Below are positions 1 through 9,319 of a DNA stretch of 64,000 bases, piece by piece. Origin of the DNA: Mangrovimonas xylaniphaga (lineage in GTDB: Bacteria; Bacteroidota; Bacteroidia; Flavobacteriales; Flavobacteriaceae); assembly GCF_001280435.1 (NCBI RefSeq), contig NZ_LBIP01000013.1, positions 620,001-684,000 on the forward strand, in the 5' to 3' direction. The first letter of the stretch is position 1, and every line of letters begins with the position of its first letter. Under the pieces are notes generated by a model. The model did no database searches. It had not been told where the DNA came from and worked only from the letters and a program-made list of their open reading frames with translations. A program made the position numbers and the translations under genes.

Positions 1-1511
1 TTTAAGGAATGTGGTGCTAATACCGTATTCAAAAAACGCTTTCCTATTTTTACAGTAACTTCCTTGCTTTCATCATTAAAGTTCCCTGCAAAAACAACTT
101 TATCTTGTTCTGGAGTTTCAATAATCATTATTGGTAACTTATCCTCCTTACCTTCTTTAGCCGAAATGATTTTACTTCCCGGAGTTACATAATGGGAATA
201 ATGTTTTACGGCATAATATTCTGGTGTGTAGGTAGCCGTTCTGGTGTTTGAATCTACACGAATCAAGGCATTTTGCTTCCATCCCCAACCACTAACCCCA
301 TCATCAGCTAAAATGGCATTCCAAAAGGTGTATTCTTCACATCCATTTCCCAAATAATGATTGATTAAATTAAAGGTGTGTTCAGCAGCCCCCCAATCGA
401 AAGATCCCCAACCACATTCACTTTCTGTCTGTACATATTTATAATTTGGGTATTTCTCTCTAAGCTTCGGCATTATTTGCCCACCTTCCCATTGAAAGCC
501 CAAACCTTTGATAGTTTCTGGCATACGAGGGTCTGAAAGCACCTCATCAACTACCTCAAAATGGTTTGTATTAATAGTTCCCAAATAAATCTCAATCTCT
601 GGATGTTGCTCTTTAAGTGCAGGAGCCAAGTATTCTGTATTAAAGCGAATGATTCCCTCGGGGGTCCAAGCACATCCGGGATAAGGCGTGTAACTCCAAG
701 CCTCATTTTGAAACATGACCATATTAATTGGAATACCTTCTCCCTGATAAGCCGAAATAAATTTGCAGAAGTAATTGGCGTAGGTGCTTAGGTACCTTGG
801 ATCCTGAATGAAATAATCGTTGACGGCCAATTTCCTTGGAAACAGGTTATCATAGGTAGTTTCCTGACCTTCAAAAAGCAATGCGTCCAATTTAGGATCC
901 AATTCATTAAATTCTGAATTGCTCACCACCGAATAATAATGGTTAATTTTCATCCATGAAGGCGGTGACCAAGGAGATATCCAAAATGTAAGGTCTGGAT
1001 TGAATTCTTGAGCAGCCTTGATAAACGGAATCAAAGTTGTTTTATCCCTATCTATATTGAAATACTGCAGTTGAAAATCTCCACTCACCTCATCACAGCT
1101 ATACCAATCCCTGGCATAGTCATTGGCATTCATGGAAAAGCGCCCCATGGTAAATTGCAAATCATCATTTGGACCAAACAATTGGCTCAAAATGGTTTTC
1201 TGTTTTTGTTCTGTCAACAAATTCAATGCATCCCACCCTCGTTCGTTAAAACAAGTTCCCCATGCTTTAAAAGTTGTGATACTATCTGTTTTATCCACCG
1301 AGAGCAAAGGCTCCACCAAGGGGTTTCGTTCCAATTTCAACTTGGATTGGTTCCAAGTTTGATTTTCGGTACTGGTTGTCATAATAACTGACTGCCCATT
1401 GACCTTCGGAGTCAAAGACCCCAAAACAAGGATTGCCAAATAAACCCTCTTATAACTATTTAAACGGGATGAAAATAGCCTCCCAACAATAGCCTTGTAA
1501 TTCATTTTCAT
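1..1511 (-). CDS. GH30-family glycoside hydrolase, C-terminus cut by window edge
   Basis: The open frame runs from ATG at 1511 to the window edge (about 503 codons, no stop). An N-terminal hydrophobic stretch (residues about 20-37) acts as a signal peptide. GH30 features are clear: FWISPWSPPSWMK, the acid/base glutamate in FQNEAW (E270) and the nucleophile in QTESECGW (E363). The family cleaves beta-linked glucosides, including beta-1,6-glucan and glucosylceramide; the substrate here is not decided by sequence. An in-frame ATG at 1505 is an alternative start. It lies downstream of a SusC/SusD pair on the same strand, 126 bp after the PKD lipoprotein, so it is probably the degradative enzyme of that locus, acting in the periplasm or at the surface. 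The part past the window edge should be the family's C-terminal beta-domain. Confidence 0.88.
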   Translation of the reverse strand, partial: MKMNYKAIVGRLFSSRLNSYKRVYLAILVLGSLTPKVNGQSVIMTTSTENQTWNQSKLKLERNPLVEPLLSVDKTDSITTFKAWGTCFNERGWDALNLLTEQKQKTILSQLFGPNDDLQFTMGRFSMNANDYARDWYSCDEVSGDFQLQYFNIDRDKTTLIPFIKAAQEFNPDLTFWISPWSPPSWMKINHYYSVVSNSEFNELDPKLDALLFEGQETTYDNLFPRKLAVNDYFIQDPRYLSTYANYFCKFISAYQGEGIPINMVMFQNEAWSYTPYPGCAWTPEGIIRFNTEYLAPALKEQHPEIEIYLGTINTNHFEVVDEVLSDPRMPETIKGLGFQWEGGQIMPKLREKYPNYKYVQTESECGWGSFDWGAAEHTFNLINHYLGNGCEEYTFWNAILADDGVSGWGWKQNALIRVDSNTRTATYTPEYYAVKHYSHYVTPGSKIISAKEGKEDKLPIMIIETPEQDKVVFAGNFNDESKEVTVKIGKRFLNTVLAPHSL

Positions 1512-1637
1512 TTTAAAAACGGTTCTAAAACTTGAAAAAAATGCGCAAACCAGATATTATTTAGTAAGCGCATTTTTTTAGTTATTCAAAAATTTCTATT
1601 TCTAACAATTGCACATCTCCTCTTCAACAACAACTTA

Positions 1638-3119
1638 TTATAGTTGTACAAAAGCCAAATTGTTATATGTTAAATCATAAGGTTGGTTGGAACCACTCTT
1701 GATGACGATATAAAAGGTCTCAGGAGCATCGAAGGTATAGATTCCATCTACAGGATATTCTCCACCTGCATTGGCATCCCCTAAACTATAAGTTCCAGCA
1801 TCTGTAGGACTTCCATTCCAAGTACTATAAATTACCTGATATGGAACCCCAGGTGTATAATCTTGACCATTTTGAGGTTCAATGTCACTAAATATTAGCT
1901 CCGCCCAAGTTTCATCGATTACAGAATTCACCGTTATTGTACCGCTCAATTGGTAAGTACCGGCCTCAACCGATACTTCTTGATAAATATGGGATCCTGA
2001 CCAACCACCAATACCTGAAAAATTAATGGTATTAGATGAAATATCTACGGTTACGCCTGGGCTAGCCACGTGTTCAATCCAAGCGGACATATCTATCAAT
2101 CCAGAATCAAAAGGATTCAATTCCCCGTAAAATTCCAATTCCGCCACATTGCAATAGCCGTCTGGGGGCGTTACGTAATATACATATCTGTAAGTTCCAG
2201 TTTCTGTAATTCCAGCTTCCGTCAAGGTTCCTGATGTAGGTTCTTCCGTAATGGTATACAGTACATCATAATCTGTTAAAGTAGGATCATTGGAACCTCT
2301 TAATTCCGCATTTACCATTCTACTTCCAAAACCATCTCTTGGCGCATATTTAATCAAGGACAATCTAACCTTATTGCCCTCTCCATAATCATAGCCCACA
2401 TATCCTGAAGAAGCATATTCACTTGGAGCATCCACAAAAGTTGACAAGTCCCCATCAAAAGCATCTCCAATCAATCCATTCACACCATCCCATGAACCTG
2501 GATGCCCAATGATTGTCCCTTGCAGCAAATTCTGAACTTCTCCTGCATTTACTGTTTGGGTAACCACAGCTGGTGTTGTATCTGGGAATCCATTCACAGT
2601 TAAGGTTACTTCATATTGTCCTGAAGCTTCATAAACGTGTGTTGGATTTTCTTCAGTAGAGATAGTACCATCACCAAAATCCCAAGCAAAAGAAGTTGCA
2701 TAAGTGGTACTGCTAGTGAAATTCAACTGCAAAGGATTACTTGTACTTGTGCTATAGGTAAAAGTGGCCGTTGGGTCAAATAATTCAATAGTAATAATTT
2801 GTTCCACCACAGCAGGCGTAGAACCTTCCTCTCCGTAGGCAGTTAAAGTAACCGTGTAAACGCCTTCCTCTGCATACACATGGTTTGGATGATACACCGT
2901 TTCTGTAGTACCATCTCCAAAATCCCATATGATAGATTTTCGATCCCTTACATTACTGGTAAATTCCACTTCAAAAGGATTCAATTCACTTATTGCATAA
3001 GTAAATTCGGCTTTTGGATCCACCACGTGTTCCATGGTATCATCTTCATCGCATGAAGAAAAAAGCATGAAAGCCAAACTTGCCAAGAAGAATCCATATT
3101 TTATATAATTTTTCATCAT
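1638..3119 (-). CDS. PKD-domain outer-membrane lipoprotein of the PUL
   Basis: A 493-residue protein with a lipoprotein signal: hydrophobic segment, then LFSSC followed by acidic residues, typical of Bacteroidota surface lipoproteins. Two PKD domains follow (about residues 35-110 and 115-190), each with WDFGDG and a later HVY...G.Y.VTL motif. The C-terminal half (about 200-490) looks like beta-sandwich carbohydrate-binding modules. The position just downstream of susD, with a 28-bp gap, fits a SusE/SusF-like surface glycan-binding protein. It probably belongs to one transcript with susC and susD. No catalytic motif is visible; binding is inferred from domain type and position. Confidence 0.8.
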   Translation of the reverse strand: MMKNYIKYGFFLASLAFMLFSSCDEDDTMEHVVDPKAEFTYAISELNPFEVEFTSNVRDRKSIIWDFGDGTTETVYHPNHVYAEEGVYTVTLTAYGEEGSTPAVVEQIITIELFDPTATFTYSTSTSNPLQLNFTSSTTYATSFAWDFGDGTISTEENPTHVYEASGQYEVTLTVNGFPDTTPAVVTQTVNAGEVQNLLQGTIIGHPGSWDGVNGLIGDAFDGDLSTFVDAPSEYASSGYVGYDYGEGNKVRLSLIKYAPRDGFGSRMVNAELRGSNDPTLTDYDVLYTITEEPTSGTLTEAGITETGTYRYVYYVTPPDGYCNVAELEFYGELNPFDSGLIDMSAWIEHVASPGVTVDISSNTINFSGIGGWSGSHIYQEVSVEAGTYQLSGTITVNSVIDETWAELIFSDIEPQNGQDYTPGVPYQVIYSTWNGSPTDAGTYSLGDANAGGEYPVDGIYTFDAPETFYIVIKSGSNQPYDLTYNNLAFVQL

Positions 3120-3147
3120 TTGTATTTTAATTATTAATGACCTAATC

Positions 3148-5121
3148 TTAAATATCGCTTGGAGCAGTATTGGCTGAGGTAGACCATCCCGGATTTTGAT
3201 AAATCGGAGAGCTAGAACCTCCTGTTATTAGAAAGTGTGATGCCGCAATAGGGTTTAAATAATGCGCCATGGTCCATCTATACCCATCAAACACCAATTC
3301 ATTTCCTGTTTTTTCATAAGGTCTCAAGTAGTCGCTCAAGGATGGAGAAGACACACTTGCTGAAGGTGTTCCATAAGTTAAGTTAGAAGCATTGTACCAA
3401 TCCTGCATTGGCCCCCAAAGCTTAAATCCTTCAATATGATAAGGCTCATCAATCATTTGATCCATGGCTCTCCAACGTTTCAAGTCCATCCAACGAAGTC
3501 CTTCTGCCATCAACTCACAACGTCTTTCACGTCTGATATTATAAAGAGTTGGATCGATCAATTGTCCAGCAGAATAGGCTCCCCAATCGTTTTGGGCCTC
3601 CAAGCTCATCTGTGTATTTGAAATAGTTACTTGGTAATCGGTATTAACACCTGCTCGATTTCTTATCGCCATCCAATAAGAACTAGCCGTACCATCTAAG
3701 CTACCGTTCTTTTCGTAACACGCTTCAATGTAATTTAGGTAAGCCTCTGTCGCTCTAAATACAATAGCTCCAGTATATCCACCTCCATTGGCACATTGTG
3801 CCGCATCGTAATTCAGACCTTTTCGGATAGCATAACCAGTACTATATCCCTGTTCTGGATTGGAATTGGTAATGTTAGGAATTGGCTCTATTGGTGTGGC
3901 ATGGGTGCCAATTGTAGATTCATACAAAACATTTACTTGATCTGGCTCCTTTAAAAACAACCAAAGTCTACCATCTCTATTTTGTCTTACATCAGAAATT
4001 AAATCATCGCCTTGATAATTGGATGCCGCATAAATAGGCAGTCCATCTTCCATTACGAAACTTTCTACCATTCCTCTGGTTAACCCAACACCATGGTTCC
4101 CTAATTGCGCATATACAGGCACATTATGGGTTATTCCCAGTCCTCCATCGTAACGTCTCCATAACAACACCTCATTATATCCAGACATGTCGACAGAACT
4201 AAACATGTCGAAATATGGATTATTGGCATCGCTAAGCGATTGTTGAAGCACCCCATTATTTGGTGTCAAACCATACGTATTTGCCACGGCTGCCGCGGCT
4301 TCCATAGATTGGTCAAACAACCAGTCGATTTCTCCTTCAAGACTTCCTGCCTGGAATTGGTACCCTGGATTGTAATCAGCACCGGGCCATCCAGGTCCGT
4401 TTGGTACAAAGGCCGTATTGTTAAAATATTTCAACCATGTTGCCTCATACAATGCTACTCTTGATTTCAACAATTGAGCACAGGCTTTGTTGATTCTGTT
4501 TTTGGCCCCATCCGGTGAGCCGGCAGCCAACAAATTGATTGCCTCATCAAGATCTGAAAGAATAAATCTTACCACTTCTGTTCTTGGTGCTCTTTTACTA
4601 GCCTCGGTCAAGGTTTCCCATTCATCCGGAAGGGTTGTTTCTACGATAGGAAAATCACCCAGTGTCTGTACTCTTTTAAAGTATTCATAAGCTCTAAAAA
4701 AATAAATCTCTCCTATGTAATGGTCAACATTTTGAGGGCTTCCAGTAATTTCACCAGCTTCCCAACGAGGGATTACCGTCTCTAGGAAATAGTTACATTG
4801 ACGTATATTCCAAAAATCCCAATCCCCACCAGATTGTCCCACACGCCATTGTCCTGGTGCATATTTATTATCATATCCAAAGGAAGCCATATTATCGGTA
4901 TTCGCATCTATACCGAAGGTTCCAAAAGACCATTGTCCATGTGTAGGCAATGTTCCATATCGTTCAATTGCATAGGCTGCAAGCTCTGCCTCATCCCACA
5001 AATATTGATCTGGTGTAATACTTGAAAGAGGCTCTCTATCCAAGAAATCGTCTTCACAGGAAGTGAAGAAAATCATACCAACCAACGCAAATACTACTGT
5101 TAATTTATAGTGTGTTTTCAT
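3148..5121 (-). CDS. SusD/RagB-family glycan-binding lipoprotein
   Basis: 657 residues with a signal peptide and lipobox (FFTSC then EDDFLD), the standard SusD N-terminus. The body matches the RagB/SusD family: N-terminal DREPLSSITPDQYLWDEAELAAY-type segment (quoted in part), IRQCNYFL, a TPR-like helical region and the C-terminal IRRERRCELMAEG and RWMDLKRW motifs that most SusD proteins carry. It sits on the cell surface as the lid that captures oligosaccharides for its SusC partner, encoded 12 bp upstream. Length is slightly above the usual 500-600. The glycan cannot be named from the sequence; the GH30 and GH2 enzymes nearby suggest a beta-linked plant or algal polysaccharide. Confidence 0.95.
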   Translation of the reverse strand: MKTHYKLTVVFALVGMIFFTSCEDDFLDREPLSSITPDQYLWDEAELAAYAIERYGTLPTHGQWSFGTFGIDANTDNMASFGYDNKYAPGQWRVGQSGGDWDFWNIRQCNYFLETVIPRWEAGEITGSPQNVDHYIGEIYFFRAYEYFKRVQTLGDFPIVETTLPDEWETLTEASKRAPRTEVVRFILSDLDEAINLLAAGSPDGAKNRINKACAQLLKSRVALYEATWLKYFNNTAFVPNGPGWPGADYNPGYQFQAGSLEGEIDWLFDQSMEAAAAVANTYGLTPNNGVLQQSLSDANNPYFDMFSSVDMSGYNEVLLWRRYDGGLGITHNVPVYAQLGNHGVGLTRGMVESFVMEDGLPIYAASNYQGDDLISDVRQNRDGRLWLFLKEPDQVNVLYESTIGTHATPIEPIPNITNSNPEQGYSTGYAIRKGLNYDAAQCANGGGYTGAIVFRATEAYLNYIEACYEKNGSLDGTASSYWMAIRNRAGVNTDYQVTISNTQMSLEAQNDWGAYSAGQLIDPTLYNIRRERRCELMAEGLRWMDLKRWRAMDQMIDEPYHIEGFKLWGPMQDWYNASNLTYGTPSASVSSPSLSDYLRPYEKTGNELVFDGYRWTMAHYLNPIAASHFLITGGSSSPIYQNPGWSTSANTAPSDI

Positions 5122-5133
5122 TCCTTTTCAATT

Positions 5134-8100
5134 TTAAAAATTAATGCTTAAACCATAAGAAATGGTTCTATACAGCGGGTAATTGTTCCCTGTCCATTTC
5201 GAGCCAATAGTTTCTGGATCGAATATATCGGTCATTTTGGTCCAAGTCAAAAGATTTTCTCCTGAAATGTAAAAACGCATTTTTTGCAATCCAAGCTTGT
5301 CAATTACCTCATCTGGCAAACTATATCCAAACTGAAGGTTTTTTAGGCGCACATAAGAAGCATCTTGTAAATAGCCTGTTTGGGCATGATGGTTTTTGTT
5401 ATTTCCAAATAGAGGACGCGGATAATAGGAATCCAAATTTTGACCTAATGGATGGTCTGGATCTGCACGATAGTAATCTTTATGCTGCTCCAAACCGGTA
5501 GACCACCAAACACCCCAGTCCCAGGCACCCCAGAAGTAGTAGCTGTTTACGTAATAATCACGTTTTAGTACTCCTTGGAAAAAGGCTCTAAAATCAAACC
5601 CTTTATAGTCCAAATTGATATCTACAGACATAGGAAAGCGTGCTGTATTATTTCCAATAACCTTAAGATCTCCATGATCTCCTTCGGTATAAGCTCCAGA
5701 ATCAATTCTTCCATCACCATTTAAGTCACTGTACATGATGTCTCCTGCGGCCCATTGGCTTCCCAAGGCATCTTGGCCTCCATTCTGCAAAGAAGCCAAG
5801 TGCGATTCCATTGCTTCCTCATCTCTAGCAATCCCAACGGTTTCATAACCCCAAATTTCACCCAACATACGACCTTCTACATAGGTATCTAGATTTCCCG
5901 AAGGGTTTGGATAGCGAGTAATTTTTGTCTGAGAATCCGACAGCAAGAAATTAACACTATAGCCTAAGCCATTTTCCAAGCGATCTCTCCAACTTAAGGC
6001 CAATTCAAAACCATAGGTCTTTAAATCGGTATTATTAACACTTGGCACATAAGCTCCTAAAATAACTGGTAACTCTGGCGCTGGCCCCACCATATCCAAA
6101 GTATAACGGTTATAGTAATCGAAATTTGCAGAAAGCCTGTTATTAAACAAGGCCAAATCCAAACCTACATTCCAGCTTTTGATACGCTCCCAAGTCAAGC
6201 TTTGACTCACCAATCCAGGCGCTGAACTTGTATTTGGTTGCGCACCATTTATCAACCACCCTCCATTGGATGTCCCCACTGGCATTGTTTGGTAGGTAGG
6301 ATACAAATTACTAGTGTTTTGATTTCCCAATTCACCATAAGACCCTCTAAATTTGAAGGTTCCTACCACATCAACCAACGGTTCCCAAAAAGGCTCTTTA
6401 GCAACATTCCATCCTGCGGAAACTGAAGGAAACCAGTTCCAACGTTTGTCTGATCTAAATCTAGAGGTTCCATCATAACGTAAATTCCCCTCTATTAAAT
6501 ACCGCTCCTTATAGTTATAATTTAAACGACCAAAGACACCTTCAGTAGCCCAGTGGTTATAGTCACCTGCAACACCTGGAGGAACAATTTCCCCATTAAA
6601 ATCGGTTCCTGAAGTTGTATTGATGGTTGGTAGAGAGGCAACAATTATCCCATCTCTTTCAGCTGATAAAAAGCGTGTTTTGTTCAACTCTGACTGATAC
6701 CCAAACAATACCTTAAAATTATGTCCCTCACCTACTTCTCTTTGATACTCAGTAATAAGGCTGGTATTTAAGTAGTTTTCCTTAAAGCCCTGTTCGTGCA
6801 CTTGACTAAAGTTACCATAAGGGACAGGATTACCATCTACATCATAGTTATACGTTTTTTGAGTATCCCAATGACGGAACTCATTTCTGGTACGGTAATT
6901 TAAGGTTCCTGTAATGGTCCAATCCTTAACAGGCTCCAAAATCAATTGTCCTTGTTGATACAACCAATCATTCTGGGTTTTATCCTGTCCACCATCTCTT
7001 AAACCTAATGCTGGCGATGGCGAAGAAAATAAATTTCCATTTGGATCATAAACCGGAAGCATTGGCCACCCCTGTCTTGCAAGTGTTTCAAACAAGCCAT
7101 CAGTCAAAGCCGCTGGTCTTTTAAAATCTTCACGGATAAAACGATTGCTCACACTTACTTCAGCCCATTCTGATAGCTTTGCTTTAATATTGGCCGTTGT
7201 AGTATACCTTTTAAAAGTATCTGTATTAAACTCCATAAGACCATCTTGCCCCAAATAGTTTCCAGAACCGTAATATTGAAGAGCATCAGTTCCTCCACTC
7301 ACACTAAAATTGTGTTCTTCCGAAAAAGAATGATCTTTATAAATCACGTCATACCAGTCATTATTGGCTTGACCATAACCATAACCATCTGCCCAATATT
7401 GAGGGTTGCTAGGGTTTTGAACAATTTCGTCATTGGTCAACCCATTTTGATAATCAAGAATTGCCTGTAATCTCTCATCAGAAAAAAATGGGGACTGTCC
7501 TCCATTAATATTGGCATCGTTAAAATAGAGTGCAAATGTGTAGGAATCCATCATTTCCGGAACATTGATAGGCGTATTCCATCGGAAATTATTATTGTAA
7601 GTCACTCTTATTTTGCCTTCTTTACCTTTTTTGGTAGTTACCAAAATTACACCAAAAGGTGCTCTAGACCCGTAAATGGATGAGGCAGCAGCATCCTTCA
7701 ACACTGAAATATTTTCAATATCCTGAGGGTTTAAAGCGTTAAGATCTCCCTCCATACCGTCTATTAAAACCAGCGGTGCTCCTGTAGAACCTTGCCCAAT
7801 GGTAGCCGTACCACGAATATTTATAGTTGGACTTTCATTCAAGGCCCCTCCTGTTTGGGCAATATTTAACCCAGCTGCTGTACCTTGAAGCATTTGCGTA
7901 GCATTTTGAACTGGTCTAGATTCCAATTTTTCCGAATCAACCACCCCAACAGCTCCAGTTAAATTTTCCTTTTTCTGAGTACCATAACCAACTACAACGA
8001 TTTCGCTAAGAGACGCGACATCAGTTAGCATCACCACGTCAATTTTTGTTTTAGCACCTACCAAAACCTCCTGAGTTTTCATACCGATATACGAAAACTG

Positions 8101-8367
8101 AAGAATATCTCCCTCTGAAATATCGGAAATGGTATAATCTCCATTAAAATCGGTAGTTACTCCATTGGTAGTACCTTTCACAATAATATTTACACCGGGT
8201 AAAGGCATACTTTGTTCATCTACCACATTACCCGTGATAGTTTTTTGTTGAGCCGATGCCAATAGTCCACAAAAGAGCATCAGCACCAAAATCATTTTTG
8301 ATTTGCTTGTTTTTGATTTCGTTTCAAAACAAGGGCTCAAACCATTAAAACAACGTTTTTCATTCAT
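5134..8367 (-). CDS. SusC/RagA-family TonB-dependent outer-membrane transporter
   Basis: 1077 residues. After a long, basic N-terminus comes a hydrophobic signal segment ending ASAQQ, then a carboxypeptidase-regulatory-like domain (ITGNVVDEQSMPLPGVNI), the SusC-specific VVVGYGTQKKENLTGAV stretch, the plug domain with SIYGSRAPFGVILVTTKKG, and a long beta-barrel ending in an aromatic-rich strand with terminal phenylalanine. It imports oligosaccharides across the outer membrane using TonB energy, paired with the adjacent SusD. The start at 8367 gives 24 residues before a second in-frame ATG (MILVLML) that could also serve. It is first in the minus-strand PUL transcript; its promoter must lie in 8368-8548, where I see no perfect TAnnTTTG. 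Confidence 0.95.
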   Translation of the reverse strand: MNEKRCFNGLSPCFETKSKTSKSKMILVLMLFCGLLASAQQKTITGNVVDEQSMPLPGVNIIVKGTTNGVTTDFNGDYTISDISEGDILQFSYIGMKTQEVLVGAKTKIDVVMLTDVASLSEIVVVGYGTQKKENLTGAVGVVDSEKLESRPVQNATQMLQGTAAGLNIAQTGGALNESPTINIRGTATIGQGSTGAPLVLIDGMEGDLNALNPQDIENISVLKDAAASSIYGSRAPFGVILVTTKKGKEGKIRVTYNNNFRWNTPINVPEMMDSYTFALYFNDANINGGQSPFFSDERLQAILDYQNGLTNDEIVQNPSNPQYWADGYGYGQANNDWYDVIYKDHSFSEEHNFSVSGGTDALQYYGSGNYLGQDGLMEFNTDTFKRYTTTANIKAKLSEWAEVSVSNRFIREDFKRPAALTDGLFETLARQGWPMLPVYDPNGNLFSSPSPALGLRDGGQDKTQNDWLYQQGQLILEPVKDWTITGTLNYRTRNEFRHWDTQKTYNYDVDGNPVPYGNFSQVHEQGFKENYLNTSLITEYQREVGEGHNFKVLFGYQSELNKTRFLSAERDGIIVASLPTINTTSGTDFNGEIVPPGVAGDYNHWATEGVFGRLNYNYKERYLIEGNLRYDGTSRFRSDKRWNWFPSVSAGWNVAKEPFWEPLVDVVGTFKFRGSYGELGNQNTSNLYPTYQTMPVGTSNGGWLINGAQPNTSSAPGLVSQSLTWERIKSWNVGLDLALFNNRLSANFDYYNRYTLDMVGPAPELPVILGAYVPSVNNTDLKTYGFELALSWRDRLENGLGYSVNFLLSDSQTKITRYPNPSGNLDTYVEGRMLGEIWGYETVGIARDEEAMESHLASLQNGGQDALGSQWAAGDIMYSDLNGDGRIDSGAYTEGDHGDLKVIGNNTARFPMSVDINLDYKGFDFRAFFQGVLKRDYYVNSYYFWGAWDWGVWWSTGLEQHKDYYRADPDHPLGQNLDSYYPRPLFGNNKNHHAQTGYLQDASYVRLKNLQFGYSLPDEVIDKLGLQKMRFYISGENLLTWTKMTDIFDPETIGSKWTGNNYPLYRTISYGLSINF

Positions 8368-8548
8368 AATGTTAGTAAGTCTTAGAATTAGTAAATTGTT
8401 ATTTATTTAAATATGAACACATTTACAACTTAAAAAATGTGCATTTATCATTATGCTAATGTATTTTTTATGAATCAATCAAATAATCTATAATTCATCA
8501 AAATGTATCTCATTCTCACCACCTCCCCTTCAAGCCACTCTATTACAG

Positions 8549-9085
8549 CTACTTTACTATAAGCCAAACATGGTTAAAAATTCCATTTTTAATATCCCTT
8601 GACTCAAATTCTTCTTGGGATTGTGATACCTTAATAGCAATCACATTTTCCTCCTCATAGTTCAGATATGATTTTAAATTCAATTGAAATGAATTGGATT
8701 TTCCGATGGATTCAGTTATCTGGAGCCCATTAATAAAAATCTCGGCACCTTTACCGATACCTTCAAATTCAATAATCACATCCTTTCCAATCCAATTTTC
8801 AGGTATATTAAAATGTTTTCTATACCATCCTACAATCTCACCAGGAGCACTAGGTTTTTGAATTGAGAAATCAGCTTCGGTGGACCAATCATGAGGCAAG
8901 TCTATATTTTGCCAACCATGATCACTAAAATCATTCTCAGAAGCAAACTTGCTCTCGCCGTAACTAAACTTCCAATTGAGATCAAAAAGTTGCTTTTTCC
9001 CAACTGTTTCATGACTGTTATTACAGTTAACACAGACCACAAACAATAGCATTATTGATATTTTAAAAACTACTTTACGTAACAT
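8549..9085 (-). CDS. stand-alone GH2 N-terminal sugar-binding domain, likely truncated gene
   Basis: 178 residues from ATG 9085 (an upstream in-frame ATG at 9142 adds 19 residues that do not look like a signal). The chosen start gives a lipoprotein signal with VCVNC. The rest is only the first beta-sandwich of GH2 enzymes: LNWKFSYGE, LPHDWS, GWYRKHFNIPENW, EFEGIGKGAEIFING, and an end at HVWLIVK where a complete enzyme continues into the immunoglobulin-like and catalytic domains. No catalytic residues are present. The full GH2 at 13533 has the same motifs at residues 25-180. Either a 3'-deleted GH2 gene or a secreted domain reused for binding; no downstream GH2 remnant is seen in 8368-8548. 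Confidence 0.7.
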   Translation of the reverse strand: MLRKVVFKISIMLLFVVCVNCNNSHETVGKKQLFDLNWKFSYGESKFASENDFSDHGWQNIDLPHDWSTEADFSIQKPSAPGEIVGWYRKHFNIPENWIGKDVIIEFEGIGKGAEIFINGLQITESIGKSNSFQLNLKSYLNYEEENVIAIKVSQSQEEFESRDIKNGIFNHVWLIVK

Positions 9086-9319
9086 GTTGAGAAGTAAAAT
9101 CAATGAATAAAACCAATAGTAAATGTTATCATAGAAACTCAATAATAATTGGAAAAAATTCCTTGGATAAAGCTAGATAGATAGTCCTGATGACATGCTA
9201 TAGAGACTCGTCATTCTAGTGGCAGAAATCGGTCAACCCCAGAATCTTTAAGGAATTGCGGAAGGAGCTTATGAGATTTTAATTATTTTTACAGGGGGGA
9301 GCAAACAACATAAAATTTT

